Made by a program: the position numbers and the translations under genes. A stretch of 64,000 bases of DNA from Defluviicoccus sp. GTDB taxonomy: Bacteria; Pseudomonadota; Alphaproteobacteria; Rhodospirillales; Defluviicoccaceae. The notes beneath the pieces were generated by a model, which had not been told where the DNA came from, did not search any database, and saw only the letters and a program-made list of their open reading frames with translations. Numbering within the stretch: the first letter of the stretch is position 1; the number at the start of each line of letters is the position of its first letter. The DNA is taken from contig JARSSM010000022.1 of NCBI GenBank assembly GCA_029624735.1, positions 186,001 through 250,000 of the forward strand. Reading direction: 5' to 3'. Positions 9,499 to 17,585 of the stretch are shown piece by piece.

Positions 9499-12147
9499 AT
9501 GGAAGCAACGTTTTTCAAGTACATCATAAAACATAGCTGGCGCCAGCAGACGGCGTTGCTGGTCATAACTATATTGTCGTTTCCATTCCTGTATTATTCT
9601 CTTGAGTTGCCAAAGTTGATTATCAATAAGGCAATAGGGTCAAGCGATTTCCCGAGAAATATTCTTGGCTACGAATTTGCGCAAATCGAGTTCCTGGCGG
9701 CACTATGTCTTGTATTTTTGTTGCTGGTCGGAGTCAATGGAGCTTTCAAATACATCATAAATGTATACAAGGGACGCCTCGGCGAGCGCATGTTGCGCCG
9801 TTTGCGCTATCAATTGTTCGGTAATGCGCTGAGGTTTCCGCTGCACCGCTTCCGCCGCGTTTCCCAAGGCGAACTAGTTGCCATGATTACCTCCGAGGTA
9901 GAACCACTCGGCGGGTTCATCGGCGATGCGATCGCCCTGCCTGCCTTCCAGGGCGGGACCTTGCTGACCATCCTGGTTTTCATGTTCATCCAGGATCCGG
10001 TGCTTGGCGCAGCCGCCATCGCGCTCTATCCGCTGCAGATGTACGTGATTCCGAAGCTGCAGCGCCAAGTCAATGCGCTTGCCAAAGAGCGCGTGCGCAC
10101 GGTACGGCGGCTGTCGGAGCGGATCGGCGAGACCGTGACCGTGATCGAAGAAATCCGGGTCCACGACACCGCTGAACTGCACCGGGCCGAGTTCGCAGCA
10201 TTGCTGGGCCAAATTTATGAGATCCGCTTCAAGATCTATAAGAAAAAGTTTCTCATCAAGTTTCTCAATAACTTTATTGCGCAGCTAACGCCGTTCTTCT
10301 TCTTTTCGATCGGCGGCTATCTGGTTATCCAGGGAGACCTCACGTTCGGCGCCCTCGTCGCCGTGCTTGCCGCCTACAAGGACCTGTCGTCGCCCTGGAA
10401 GGAGCTGCTCGACTGGTATCAGATCCGCGAGGACAGCCGGATCAAGTACGACCAGCTACGCGAGCAGTTCGAGTTCCCGGACATGCTGGCGGAAGAACCG
10501 CTGACAGCCGCCGAGGGCACACCCGACCCGCTTGCAGGGCCAATCGAAGCCCTCAACCTGAGCGTCGAGGAAGAAGGTGGCGTCAAGCTGCTCGACGGCG
10601 CAAGCTTCCGCTTCGATCTCGGCGAGAAGGTCGGCTTTGCCGGCGGCAGCAGCTCCGGCGCCAGTACGGCCGCACGGGTGCTGGCGCGCCTCACCACGCC
10701 CAGTGCGGGGACGGTGCGGATCGGCGAGAACAACCTTGGGCAGTTGAGCGCCGCCGTTATCGGCCGGCGCATGGCTTATGTCGGCCCGAGCGCAACCCTC
10801 GTTCAAGGCACCCTGCGTGACAACCTCTTTTACGGGTTGAAGCACAAGCCGCTCTCGAGCGCGGAGCTTGGCAACGGCTTTGACCGGCAGGAAGCGGAGC
10901 GGACGGGCAACACGACCAGCCATCCGGCAGCCGACTGGATCGACTACGAAGCGGCCGGAGCGGCCGACACGACCGCGCTCGTTCAGCGCGCGATCGAGGT
11001 CTTGAAGTGGGTCGATCTCGAAGAGGATACATTCGATTTCGGGCTCAAGGGCACCATCAGCACCCGCGAACATGCGGCGCTTGCGCATCTGATCCTCGAG
11101 GCCCGCAAGGTTCTGCGGCATCGGCTTGAGGAACCGCGCTTCAAGGACCTGGTCGAGCCGTTCGAACGCGATAAGCTGAACCGAAACATGTCCGTCGCCG
11201 AGAACATCTTGTTCGGCCGGCCGGTCGGCGAGGTCTTCGGCTTGGACCGGATCGGCGACAATCCCTACATGCGTCAGATCCTCGATCAGGTCGGCTTGAC
11301 CGACGACTTCAGGCGCATGGGCTATCAGGTCGCCACCATCATGGTCGACCTGTTCGAGGGCCTGCCGCCTGGGCATGCGCTGTTCGAGCGCTTCAGCTTC
11401 ATCGACAGCACGACCTTGCCGGAACTGAAGGCGTTGCTGCCCGGGGTCGAGGCGGCCGGCATCGAGGCCGCCGAGCCGGCCGACGTCGCCCGCTTGATGG
11501 CGCTCCCATTTCAATTGATCCCGGCCCGCCACCGGCTCGGCATCGGGCTTTTGAGCGAGCAGATGGAGCGGCGCCTGCTCGATGCCCGGCACGCCTTTGC
11601 CGCCAACCTGCCCGCACAATACCGCAGTGCGATCGCCTTTTTTCAGGACGACGCCTTCAACACCGCCGCGACCATTCAGGACAACATCCTGTTCGGCAAG
11701 CTCGTCTACGGCCGCCAGCAGAGCCCGCGCGAGATCGGCGCCTTGATCGCCGAAGTCATCGGCGCGCTCGAGCTGCGCCGGCCGATCATCGAGGTCGGCC
11801 TTGATTTCGAGGTCGGCATCGGCGGCGGGAGGCTGTCGGCCTCGCAGCGGCAACGGCTGGCGCTCGCCCGCGCCCTGATTAAGCGCCCCGATATCCTGAT
11901 CCTGGATCGGGCAACCGCAGCCCTCGATCACCGCTCCCAGGCGACGGTGCGGGCAGCGCTTTCGGGCGACCCGGCACACAAAGGCGTTGTCTGGGTCGTC
12001 GACGATACCGACTCCGCCGGCACGCTCAACCGCATCATCCGCTTCGAGAGCGGCAGCGTGATCGAGGACACGCCATTGACGGAGAGACCGCCAACGCCTG
12101 CGGTCGAACCGGCAGCAGACCAAACGGTTGCCCCGATGTCGCGCTGA
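9499..12147 (+). CDS. Atypical ABC exporter with degenerate, expanded nucleotide-binding domain
   Basis: 882 residues. Residues about 1-330 form an ABC exporter membrane domain with several hydrophobic helices (LLVITILSFPFLYYSL, FLAALCLVFLLLVGV, FFFFSIGGYLVI) and a long cytosolic helix with LSERIGETVTVIEEIRV. The NBD is degenerate. Walker A is G382-GSSS-GAS (residues 382-389), with Ala388 in place of the lysine. The signature is LSASQ (779-783). Walker B is ILILD803 followed by Arg804 instead of the catalytic Glu. The H-loop histidine is replaced by Asp (VWVVDDTD). Walker A and signature are about 390 residues apart (normally about 100), and the 'NILFG' helix after the Q-loop occurs three times (about 439, 566, 726). 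Probably non-hydrolysing or regulatory; no frameshift or stop is present. Confidence 0.85.
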   Translation: MEATFFKYIIKHSWRQQTALLVITILSFPFLYYSLELPKLIINKAIGSSDFPRNILGYEFAQIEFLAALCLVFLLLVGVNGAFKYIINVYKGRLGERMLRRLRYQLFGNALRFPLHRFRRVSQGELVAMITSEVEPLGGFIGDAIALPAFQGGTLLTILVFMFIQDPVLGAAAIALYPLQMYVIPKLQRQVNALAKERVRTVRRLSERIGETVTVIEEIRVHDTAELHRAEFAALLGQIYEIRFKIYKKKFLIKFLNNFIAQLTPFFFFSIGGYLVIQGDLTFGALVAVLAAYKDLSSPWKELLDWYQIREDSRIKYDQLREQFEFPDMLAEEPLTAAEGTPDPLAGPIEALNLSVEEEGGVKLLDGASFRFDLGEKVGFAGGSSSGASTAARVLARLTTPSAGTVRIGENNLGQLSAAVIGRRMAYVGPSATLVQGTLRDNLFYGLKHKPLSSAELGNGFDRQEAERTGNTTSHPAADWIDYEAAGAADTTALVQRAIEVLKWVDLEEDTFDFGLKGTISTREHAALAHLILEARKVLRHRLEEPRFKDLVEPFERDKLNRNMSVAENILFGRPVGEVFGLDRIGDNPYMRQILDQVGLTDDFRRMGYQVATIMVDLFEGLPPGHALFERFSFIDSTTLPELKALLPGVEAAGIEAAEPADVARLMALPFQLIPARHRLGIGLLSEQMERRLLDARHAFAANLPAQYRSAIAFFQDDAFNTAATIQDNILFGKLVYGRQQSPREIGALIAEVIGALELRRPIIEVGLDFEVGIGGGRLSASQRQRLALARALIKRPDILILDRATAALDHRSQATVRAALSGDPAHKGVVWVVDDTDSAGTLNRIIRFESGSVIEDTPLTERPPTPAVEPAADQTVAPMSR

Positions 12148-12170
12148 CGGAAGAAGGGGAGGACAAGGAC

Positions 12171-12653
12171 GTGCAGTATGCCGAGGCCTTTGCGGTAATC
12201 CGGCGGATCCCGATCTTCCGGGCGCTCAGCCCGGGGGACCAGAAGCTCCTTGCCTTTTCCAGCGCCTATCTCGTGTTCGAAGCGGGCGAGGCCCTGTTTC
12301 ACGAGGGCGATCCGACCGACAGCGCATACCTGGTCGATGATGGACTGGTCGAAGTGTGCCTGCATCGGGGCACCGAGGAGATCGTCCTGGGGCAGCTGGG
12401 GAAGAACGAACTGGTCGGCGAGATGGGGATCATCCGCAATTCGCCGCGCTCGGCGACGGTCCGCGCGGTCGGCACGGTCAAGGTGCTGCGGATCGACGCC
12501 GACGTGTTCCTGCACGCGGTCACCAGCAACCCGGACGCCGCGCTCGGCGTGATGCGCCACCTGAGCGACAAGATCGCGGCCATTACGCAACGTTATGAAG
12601 CCATCAAGCGGCACGCGAGCGGCTGGGAGATGCCTGAGATCGTCGAGTGTTGA
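12171..12653 (+). CDS. Stand-alone cyclic nucleotide-binding domain protein
   Basis: 160 residues from GTG 12171, 23 bp after the ABC gene. A single CAP-type cNMP-binding beta-roll: FEAGEALFHEGDPTDSAYLV, then the phosphate-binding cassette LVGEMGIIRNSPRSATVRA with the conserved Glu and Arg that contact cyclic-nucleotide ribose and phosphate. No DNA-binding helix-turn-helix follows; the C-terminus is a short helix (RHLSDKIAAITQRYEAIKR). It is therefore more likely a sensory partner of a protein (the ABC exporter or a glycosyltransferase) than a transcription factor. Co-directional and nearly contiguous with the ABC gene, so probably co-transcribed. Confidence 0.85.
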   Translation: MQYAEAFAVIRRIPIFRALSPGDQKLLAFSSAYLVFEAGEALFHEGDPTDSAYLVDDGLVEVCLHRGTEEIVLGQLGKNELVGEMGIIRNSPRSATVRAVGTVKVLRIDADVFLHAVTSNPDAALGVMRHLSDKIAAITQRYEAIKRHASGWEMPEIVEC

Positions 12654-12744
12654 CGCATTTCGCCTGCTAACGGGTGTGGAAAGAAGGGCGCTGTGGTGGT
12701 AAGCTAACAGTGCAACTTATAATTAAGAAAAGGTGGGCGCAGAC

Positions 12745-13026
12745 ATGAGGGTATTTGGACGCGGCCTCGGCAAGCTGAAAGCGTGGCTGCTCGCACAGGT
12801 TCCCGTGGTCCCCCCTGGGATCGACGCGTGCGAGTTCGAATGCAGGGAGACATGGTGCCCTCCCGAACGGATGGACGACTGCCCGCGCCGGCTGCGTCGG
12901 GCGGCTCGGCGGCTCGCACAATTGGACAATCCGGACGAAATCGCTCCCGCCACCGCTGGCTCGCTTGTGGAACGGAAGCGAATCGCGTCGGATGCGCCAC
13001 TTGTGACGGGAAAGAGGGCGCTCTGA
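12745..13026 (+). CDS. Small protein with a four-cysteine motif, function unknown
   Basis: 93 residues from ATG 12745, behind AGGTGG at a good distance (an in-frame GTG at 12733 is the alternative). Visible: an amphipathic N-terminus (MRVFGRGLGKLKAWLLAQV) followed by CEFECRETWCPPERMDDC, that is C-x3-C-x4-C-x6-C, and a basic segment RRLRRAARRLAQLD. The cysteine spacing could bind a metal or Fe-S cluster, but I do not recognise the family with certainty. It lies 48 bp upstream of dgcN on the same strand; whether it belongs to that operon is open. Coding is supported by the RBS and the structured motif. Confidence 0.6.
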   Translation: MRVFGRGLGKLKAWLLAQVPVVPPGIDACEFECRETWCPPERMDDCPRRLRRAARRLAQLDNPDEIAPATAGSLVERKRIASDAPLVTGKRAL

Positions 13027-13074
13027 GCGTGCCGCAACGGCTTCGCGGCTAATCCCTGCAGCGGGCGAGACACC

Positions 13075-14073
13075 ATGCTAAAGCCCCCCTATGTGCTCTT
13101 TGTCGGCGATGCCCGCGATCAACTTGCGGCCAAGACGGCTGTCGGCGTCCAATACTGGCGACCGCAGCTGTGCATCGGCCAGATCCGCCTTGACGGCTGC
13201 CGGGCCAGCCTTGAGCTGCCGGTCATGACAGTCGCCGATGCTTGCGCTGCGGGCGCCCGGACGCTGATCGTCGGTCTCGCCAACGCCGGCGGCACCATCT
13301 CCGAGAGCTGGCTGCCAACGTTGACCGAAGCGCTCGCGGCCGGCCTCGACCTTTCGAGCGGCCTGCATCAGCGGCTGACGGACATCCCATCGCTGTGTGC
13401 CGCGGCAGCGGCATCCGGACGCAAGCTGATTGATGTCCGCCATCCGCACCAGACCTTCGCGGTCGGCACCGGCGCCCGGCGGTCGGGGCGGCGGCTGCTC
13501 ACCGTCGGTACCGATTGCTCCGTCGGCAAGATGTACACGGCGCTTGCGATCGAACGGGAACTGCAGCGGCGCGGCTTCGCCGCCGATTTCCGAGCCACCG
13601 GCCAGACCGGCATCTTTATCGCCGGCGCCGGCGTTTCCATCGATGCCGTTGTCGCCGATTTCATTTCCGGCGCCGTCGAGGAGCTGGCGCCTGCGAATGC
13701 GCCCGATCACTGGGACGTCATCGAGGGCCAGGGATCGTTGTTCCACCCGTCCTTCGCCGGCGTCAGTCTGGGCCTTCTGCACGGCGCCCAGGCCGACGCA
13801 CTCGTGATGTGCCACGAACCGACGCGGACGCACATGCGCGGCCTGCCGCACCAGCCGATGCCGGCGCTGAACCACTGCATTGCCGCCAACGAAGCCGCCG
13901 CGCGGTTAACCCAGCCCGATGCGCGCTGCATCGGCGTCGCCGTCAACACCAGCGGCCTGACCGCGGCAGCCGCAGCGGACACGCTTGAACGGCTCGCCGA
14001 TGCGAGCGGTCTCCCCTGCGTCGATCCGGTCGCGGGCAGTGTTGCGCCGCTGGTGGAGCGCCTACTCACGTGA
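13075..14073 (+). CDS. dgcN: DUF1611 protein, D-glutamate N-acetyltransferase DgcN
   Basis: 332 residues with the DUF1611 layout: N-terminal domain, then a P-loop-like GTDCSVGKMYTALAI at about residues 143-157, then FRATGQTGIFIAG and VIEGQGSLFHPSF. Members were long 'unknown'; in marine proteobacteria DgcN has been described as N-acetylating D-glutamate, which the partner DgcA then racemises to N-acetyl-L-glutamate. The next gene is exactly that partner and overlaps by 4 bp (GTGA), giving a translationally coupled pair. A dgcR-type regulator is not seen next to it. Family and pairing are solid; the specific substrate is inferred from the described pathway. Confidence 0.8.
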   Translation: MLKPPYVLFVGDARDQLAAKTAVGVQYWRPQLCIGQIRLDGCRASLELPVMTVADACAAGARTLIVGLANAGGTISESWLPTLTEALAAGLDLSSGLHQRLTDIPSLCAAAAASGRKLIDVRHPHQTFAVGTGARRSGRRLLTVGTDCSVGKMYTALAIERELQRRGFAADFRATGQTGIFIAGAGVSIDAVVADFISGAVEELAPANAPDHWDVIEGQGSLFHPSFAGVSLGLLHGAQADALVMCHEPTRTHMRGLPHQPMPALNHCIAANEAAARLTQPDARCIGVAVNTSGLTAAAAADTLERLADASGLPCVDPVAGSVAPLVERLLT

Positions 14074-15053
14074 CCCGCTCGCTGCGCGCCTGGGCGGAGA
14101 CCTGGCCACTCGCTCGGCCGTTCGCGATCTCCCGCGGAACCAAGACGCAAGCGCACGTGATCATCTGCGTGGTCGAGGGCGACGGCTGCATCGGCCGCGG
14201 CGAGTGCGTTCCTTATGGCCGCTACGGCGAAAGCACAGGTTCCGTCCTTGCCAGCATTCGTGAAGCCGCTCCCGCCATCGCTGCCGGCCTGGATCGCCCC
14301 GGCCTGTTGGAGCGGATGCCAGCGGGTGCGGCACGCAACGCCATCGACTGTGCGCTGTTCGACTGGGAAGCGAAGGTGCAACGCCGCCCGGCCTGGGACA
14401 TCGCTGGCGTGGCTGCGCCGACGGAGCAGACGACGGCTGAAACCATCGGCCTTGGCGATGTCGAGGCGATGGCGCGCACCGCGCGGGCGCTGAGCGATCG
14501 GCCACTCCTGAAAGTGAAGGTCGGACGCGACGACGTGATGGCCCGCGTCGCTGCGGTCCGACGCGAGGCGCCGCGCGCAAGCCTGATCGTCGATGCCAAC
14601 GAGGCGTGGGACCGGCAGACGCTCGACACGGTCTGCCAGCCGTTAGCCGATCTGGGCGTGGAGATGATCGAGCAGCCGCTTCCAGCCGCCGAGGACGACG
14701 CTTTGGCCGGCTACAGCGGTCTCGTGCCGCTGTGTGCAGATGAGTCCTTTCACACCGCAGCCGACATGGAGCGCCTGAAGCCCCTCTATCGGATCATGAA
14801 CATCAAGCTCGACAAGGCGGGGGGATTGACCGCCGCACTGGCGTTGGCGCGGGCGGTGCGCGCCGCGGGCTTGGAGGTCATGATCGGCTGCATGGTCGCA
14901 ACATCGCTGGCCATCGCGCCGGCTCTGCTGCTCGGCACGCTCGCAAAGGTGATCGACCTCGACGGCCCGCTATGGCTGGCACGCGACCGTACGCCGAGCC
15001 TTTCCATCCGCGCCGGCCGGATCCCCCCACCGCCGGCCGCGTTGTGGGGCTGA
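14070..15053 (+). CDS. dgcA: Enolase-superfamily racemase/epimerase DgcA (N-acetyl-D-Glu racemase / dipeptide epimerase)
   Basis: 327 residues from GTG 14070. Enolase superfamily, muconate-lactonizing subgroup: catalytic lysine pair LLKVKVG, Mg ligands in LIVDANEAW, EMIEQPLP and CADESFH, and the second catalytic lysine in MNIKLDKAGGL. All catalytic elements are present. Formerly annotated as L-Ala-D/L-Glu epimerase; coupling to dgcN favours the N-acetyl-glutamate racemase role in D-glutamate catabolism. Ends 56 bp before the convergent methyltransferase gene. Confidence 0.85.
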   Translation: MTRSLRAWAETWPLARPFAISRGTKTQAHVIICVVEGDGCIGRGECVPYGRYGESTGSVLASIREAAPAIAAGLDRPGLLERMPAGAARNAIDCALFDWEAKVQRRPAWDIAGVAAPTEQTTAETIGLGDVEAMARTARALSDRPLLKVKVGRDDVMARVAAVRREAPRASLIVDANEAWDRQTLDTVCQPLADLGVEMIEQPLPAAEDDALAGYSGLVPLCADESFHTAADMERLKPLYRIMNIKLDKAGGLTAALALARAVRAAGLEVMIGCMVATSLAIAPALLLGTLAKVIDLDGPLWLARDRTPSLSIRAGRIPPPPAALWG

Positions 15054-15109
15054 GCCTGCGCACCTGACGCAGGCCGTTCGCCGCTGCCGTCGGCGCCGCG
15101 GCCTCGCCC

Positions 15110-15811
15110 TTACGCCCGGCGCAGAACTGCGACCCGCATCGGTTGCTCGAACACCCAGCCATCTTCCGTCTGGGTGCCGAGTCGGGCGAAGTCGCGCCGG
15201 AGAACCTCCTCCTCCTCCTCGAACCGGGTCCGGATGTTGGGATTGATCGAGGTCAGACGATCGTGGAAGGCCTGGAAGTCCGCGAGTGCGACCGTGTCGA
15301 GATGGCTGAGTGACTTCTCCAGCAGCAAGCCGTACTCCGGCGCCCGCATCAAGGCGCGCTGGGCATTGTTACGCACGATCGTCTCATCGTGGATCGTTTT
15401 CATCAGCTCGAAGTATGGACCCTCGGGAAACGGCTCGGAGACGTAGAGAATGCCGCCGTGCTTGAGCACGCGCGCCGCCTCGTGCAGGGCTTGCTGCATA
15501 ACGGAGCCATCGACGTGGTGTAACGAGTTAAAGTAGATGACGATATCGGCGAACCGGTTCGGAAACGGCAGCTCCTCGGCGGAGCCTTGAATGTAGTCCT
15601 CGTCGGCGACCGCCTTTGCCGTACGGGCAAGCGCGAGCTGCCGCGGGCTGACCTCGACGCCGTGGACGTGCGCGCCGCGGCGGGTCATCTGCCGCGTCAG
15701 CCAGCCGTTGCCGCAGCCGACATCGATGACGGTGGCGCTCTCAAGGTGCAGAAACTCCTCGATCACCTCCAAGCTCGCCCGCTTTTCCATTTCTTTGCCC
15801 ACGTTGATCAC
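15110..15811 (-). CDS. Class I SAM-dependent methyltransferase
   Basis: 233 residues from GTG 15811; ATG 15790 (MEKRASLE) is an alternative. Motif I VIDVGCGNGWLTRQM binds SAM, followed by the acidic strand end GVEVSPRQL, IQGSAEELPFPNRFADIVIYF and an Arg/Gly motif VLKHGGILYVSEPF, all standard for Methyltransf_11/25. A Glu-rich stretch (RFEEEEEVLRRDF) is near the C-terminus. Substrate cannot be inferred. Divergent from the acyl-CoA dehydrogenase across a 77-bp gap. Confidence 0.85.
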   Translation of the reverse strand: MINVGKEMEKRASLEVIEEFLHLESATVIDVGCGNGWLTRQMTRRGAHVHGVEVSPRQLALARTAKAVADEDYIQGSAEELPFPNRFADIVIYFNSLHHVDGSVMQQALHEAARVLKHGGILYVSEPFPEGPYFELMKTIHDETIVRNNAQRALMRAPEYGLLLEKSLSHLDTVALADFQAFHDRLTSINPNIRTRFEEEEEVLRRDFARLGTQTEDGWVFEQPMRVAVLRRA

Positions 15812-15888
15812 TCGCTGGTCATCACTGTTCGGATTGGCTTAAAAAGCACCCGTAAGCCGATTTCGGGCCTTTGTAACGCATCTCAATC

Positions 15889-17040
15889 ATGACGGAAACC
15901 TACGACGAAATCCGCGCTTCGGTACGCGCCCTGTGTTCCCGCTTCCCCGACCCGTACTGGCGCCAACTCGACTTAGAACGCGCCTACCCGGACGCGTTCG
16001 TGCGTGCGCTGACCGAGGCCGGCTTTCTTGCCGCCCTGATCCCGCCTGAATACGGGGGCAGCGGCCTTGGCCTCGGCGCCGCTTGCGCGATCCTCGAAGA
16101 GGTGCAGCGTTCGGGCGGCAACGCCGCCGCCTGTCATGCCCAAATGTACACGATGGGGACGCTTCTGCGCTACGGCAATGCCGAGCAGAAGGCGACCTTC
16201 CTGCCAGCGATCGCATCGGGAGCGCTGCGACTGCAGGCGTTTGGGGTGACGGAACCCACCAGCGGCACCGACACCAGCCGCATCCGCACCACCGCCGTGG
16301 CCGATGGCAACAGTTACGTCATCAACGGCCAGAAGGTCTGGACGTCGCGGGCCGCGTATTCCGACCTGATGCTGCTCTTGGCCCGCACAACGCCGCGCGA
16401 GCAGGCGGCGCGTCCACACGACGGCATGTCGGTGTTTCTCGTCGACCTGCGGACCTGCCGCGACGGCGGGCTGACGATTCGGCCGATCCGGGCGATGCTC
16501 AACCACCATGCGACCGAGGTCTTTTTCGACAACCTGCGGATCCCGAAAAGCAGCCTGATCGGCGAGGAGGGAAAGGGGTTTCGCTACATCCTCGACGGCA
16601 TGAATGCGGAACGAATCCTGATCGCGGCCGAATGCATCGGCGATGCCCGCTGGTTCATCGACCGCGCGTCCGCTTATGCCAAGGAACGCCAGGTGTTCGG
16701 CCGGCCGATCGGCCAGAATCAGGGCATCCAGTTCCCGATCGCCCGCGCCTATGCCGCCACCGAGGCGGCCGCCCTGATGGTCCAGCGTGCCGCCAGCCTG
16801 TTCGACACCGGTGCCGCCTGCGGGACCGAGGCCAACATGGCAAAGCTGTTGGCGGCGGATGCCTCCTGGGCAGCGGCCGACATGTGCCTGCAGACGCACG
16901 GCGGCTTCGGATTCGCGGTCGAGTACGACGTCGAGCGCAAATTCCGCGAAACCCGGCTTTATCAGGTGGCGCCCGTGTCAACCAACCTGATCCTTGCGTA
17001 TCTCGCCGAGCATGTCCTCGGCCTGCCGCGCTCGTATTGA
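15889..17040 (+). CDS. Acyl-CoA dehydrogenase family protein
   Basis: 383 residues with the full ACAD architecture: N-terminal helical domain (GFLAALIPPEYGGSGLGL), middle FAD/acyl beta domain (FGVTEPTSGTDTSRIRTTA, GQKVWTSRA) and C-terminal helical bundle (RQVFGRPIGQNQGIQFPIA, MCLQTHGGFGFAVEYDVER). The usual C-terminal YEGT catalytic-glutamate motif is replaced by LYQVAPVSTNLI, so either another residue is the base or the reaction differs from standard beta-oxidation. No partner thiolase or CoA ligase is near. The stop TGA overlaps the ATG of the next gene by one base. Confidence 0.87.
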   Translation: MTETYDEIRASVRALCSRFPDPYWRQLDLERAYPDAFVRALTEAGFLAALIPPEYGGSGLGLGAACAILEEVQRSGGNAAACHAQMYTMGTLLRYGNAEQKATFLPAIASGALRLQAFGVTEPTSGTDTSRIRTTAVADGNSYVINGQKVWTSRAAYSDLMLLLARTTPREQAARPHDGMSVFLVDLRTCRDGGLTIRPIRAMLNHHATEVFFDNLRIPKSSLIGEEGKGFRYILDGMNAERILIAAECIGDARWFIDRASAYAKERQVFGRPIGQNQGIQFPIARAYAATEAAALMVQRAASLFDTGAACGTEANMAKLLAADASWAAADMCLQTHGGFGFAVEYDVERKFRETRLYQVAPVSTNLILAYLAEHVLGLPRSY

Positions 17041-17585
17041 TGGCTGGCCGCACACGGCCGGCAGCGCCGGTTGATGCGGTTATCGTGCTGGGCGCCGCTC
17101 TCGCCGGCCCCGGCGTCCCCGGCCCGGCGCTGATCCGCAGGCTCCACCACGGGCTCGCTGTGTTCCGCCGCTGCGAAGCCCGACATCTGGTGCTGTCCGG
17201 CGGGGTCGTCCAGTCAACCCCGGCCGAGGCCGTCGTCATGCGGACGCTGGCGCGCGCCGATGGTATCGCCGATGCGTGCATCATCGTCGAGGACCAGTCG
17301 CGCAACACCTTCGAGAACGGCGTCTATTGTGGCCGCCTGATGCGAGAGAACGGCTGGCGGAATGTGCTGATCGTCACCGACGGCTTTCACCTGCCGCGCG
17401 CCTTGCTGGTGTTTCGCTGTCTCGGCCTGCGCGTTCGCGGCGAAGGCGTACCGCGGCCGGCAACCATGCCGCGCTCGCGCTGGACCCGCCATTACGCGAT
17501 CGAGATGCTGCGCCTGATGCGCAGCGCCTACCTGTTCAGCCGCGGCACCCACAAACCCGTCCTCAAGGCGGTTTGGAAAAACTGA
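17040..17585 (+). CDS. YdcF-like (DUF218) protein
   Basis: 181 residues from the ATG that shares its A with the preceding TGA (TGATG), so translation is coupled to the acyl-CoA dehydrogenase gene. The same frame is open further upstream, but that part is only the antisense-free shadow of the dehydrogenase. DUF218 features: DAVIVLGAALAGPG at the N-terminus, HLVLSGGV, the acidic loop EDQSRNTFENG, and VLIVTDGFHLPRALLVF. Family members are linked to envelope metabolism and vancomycin sensitivity (SanA/YdcF), without a defined reaction. No transmembrane segment is visible, so this is a compact form. Confidence 0.83.
   Translation: MAGRTRPAAPVDAVIVLGAALAGPGVPGPALIRRLHHGLAVFRRCEARHLVLSGGVVQSTPAEAVVMRTLARADGIADACIIVEDQSRNTFENGVYCGRLMRENGWRNVLIVTDGFHLPRALLVFRCLGLRVRGEGVPRPATMPRSRWTRHYAIEMLRLMRSAYLFSRGTHKPVLKAVWKN

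Noticed and set aside
10456-12123. 555-codon minus-strand frame opposite the ABC exporter
   Set aside because: Mirror of the exporter frame; no recognisable motif. The exporter has membrane helices and ABC motifs.
16083-17039. Long upstream extension of the YdcF-like frame
   Set aside because: It lies wholly in another frame of the acyl-CoA dehydrogenase; the real start is the coupled ATG at 17040.
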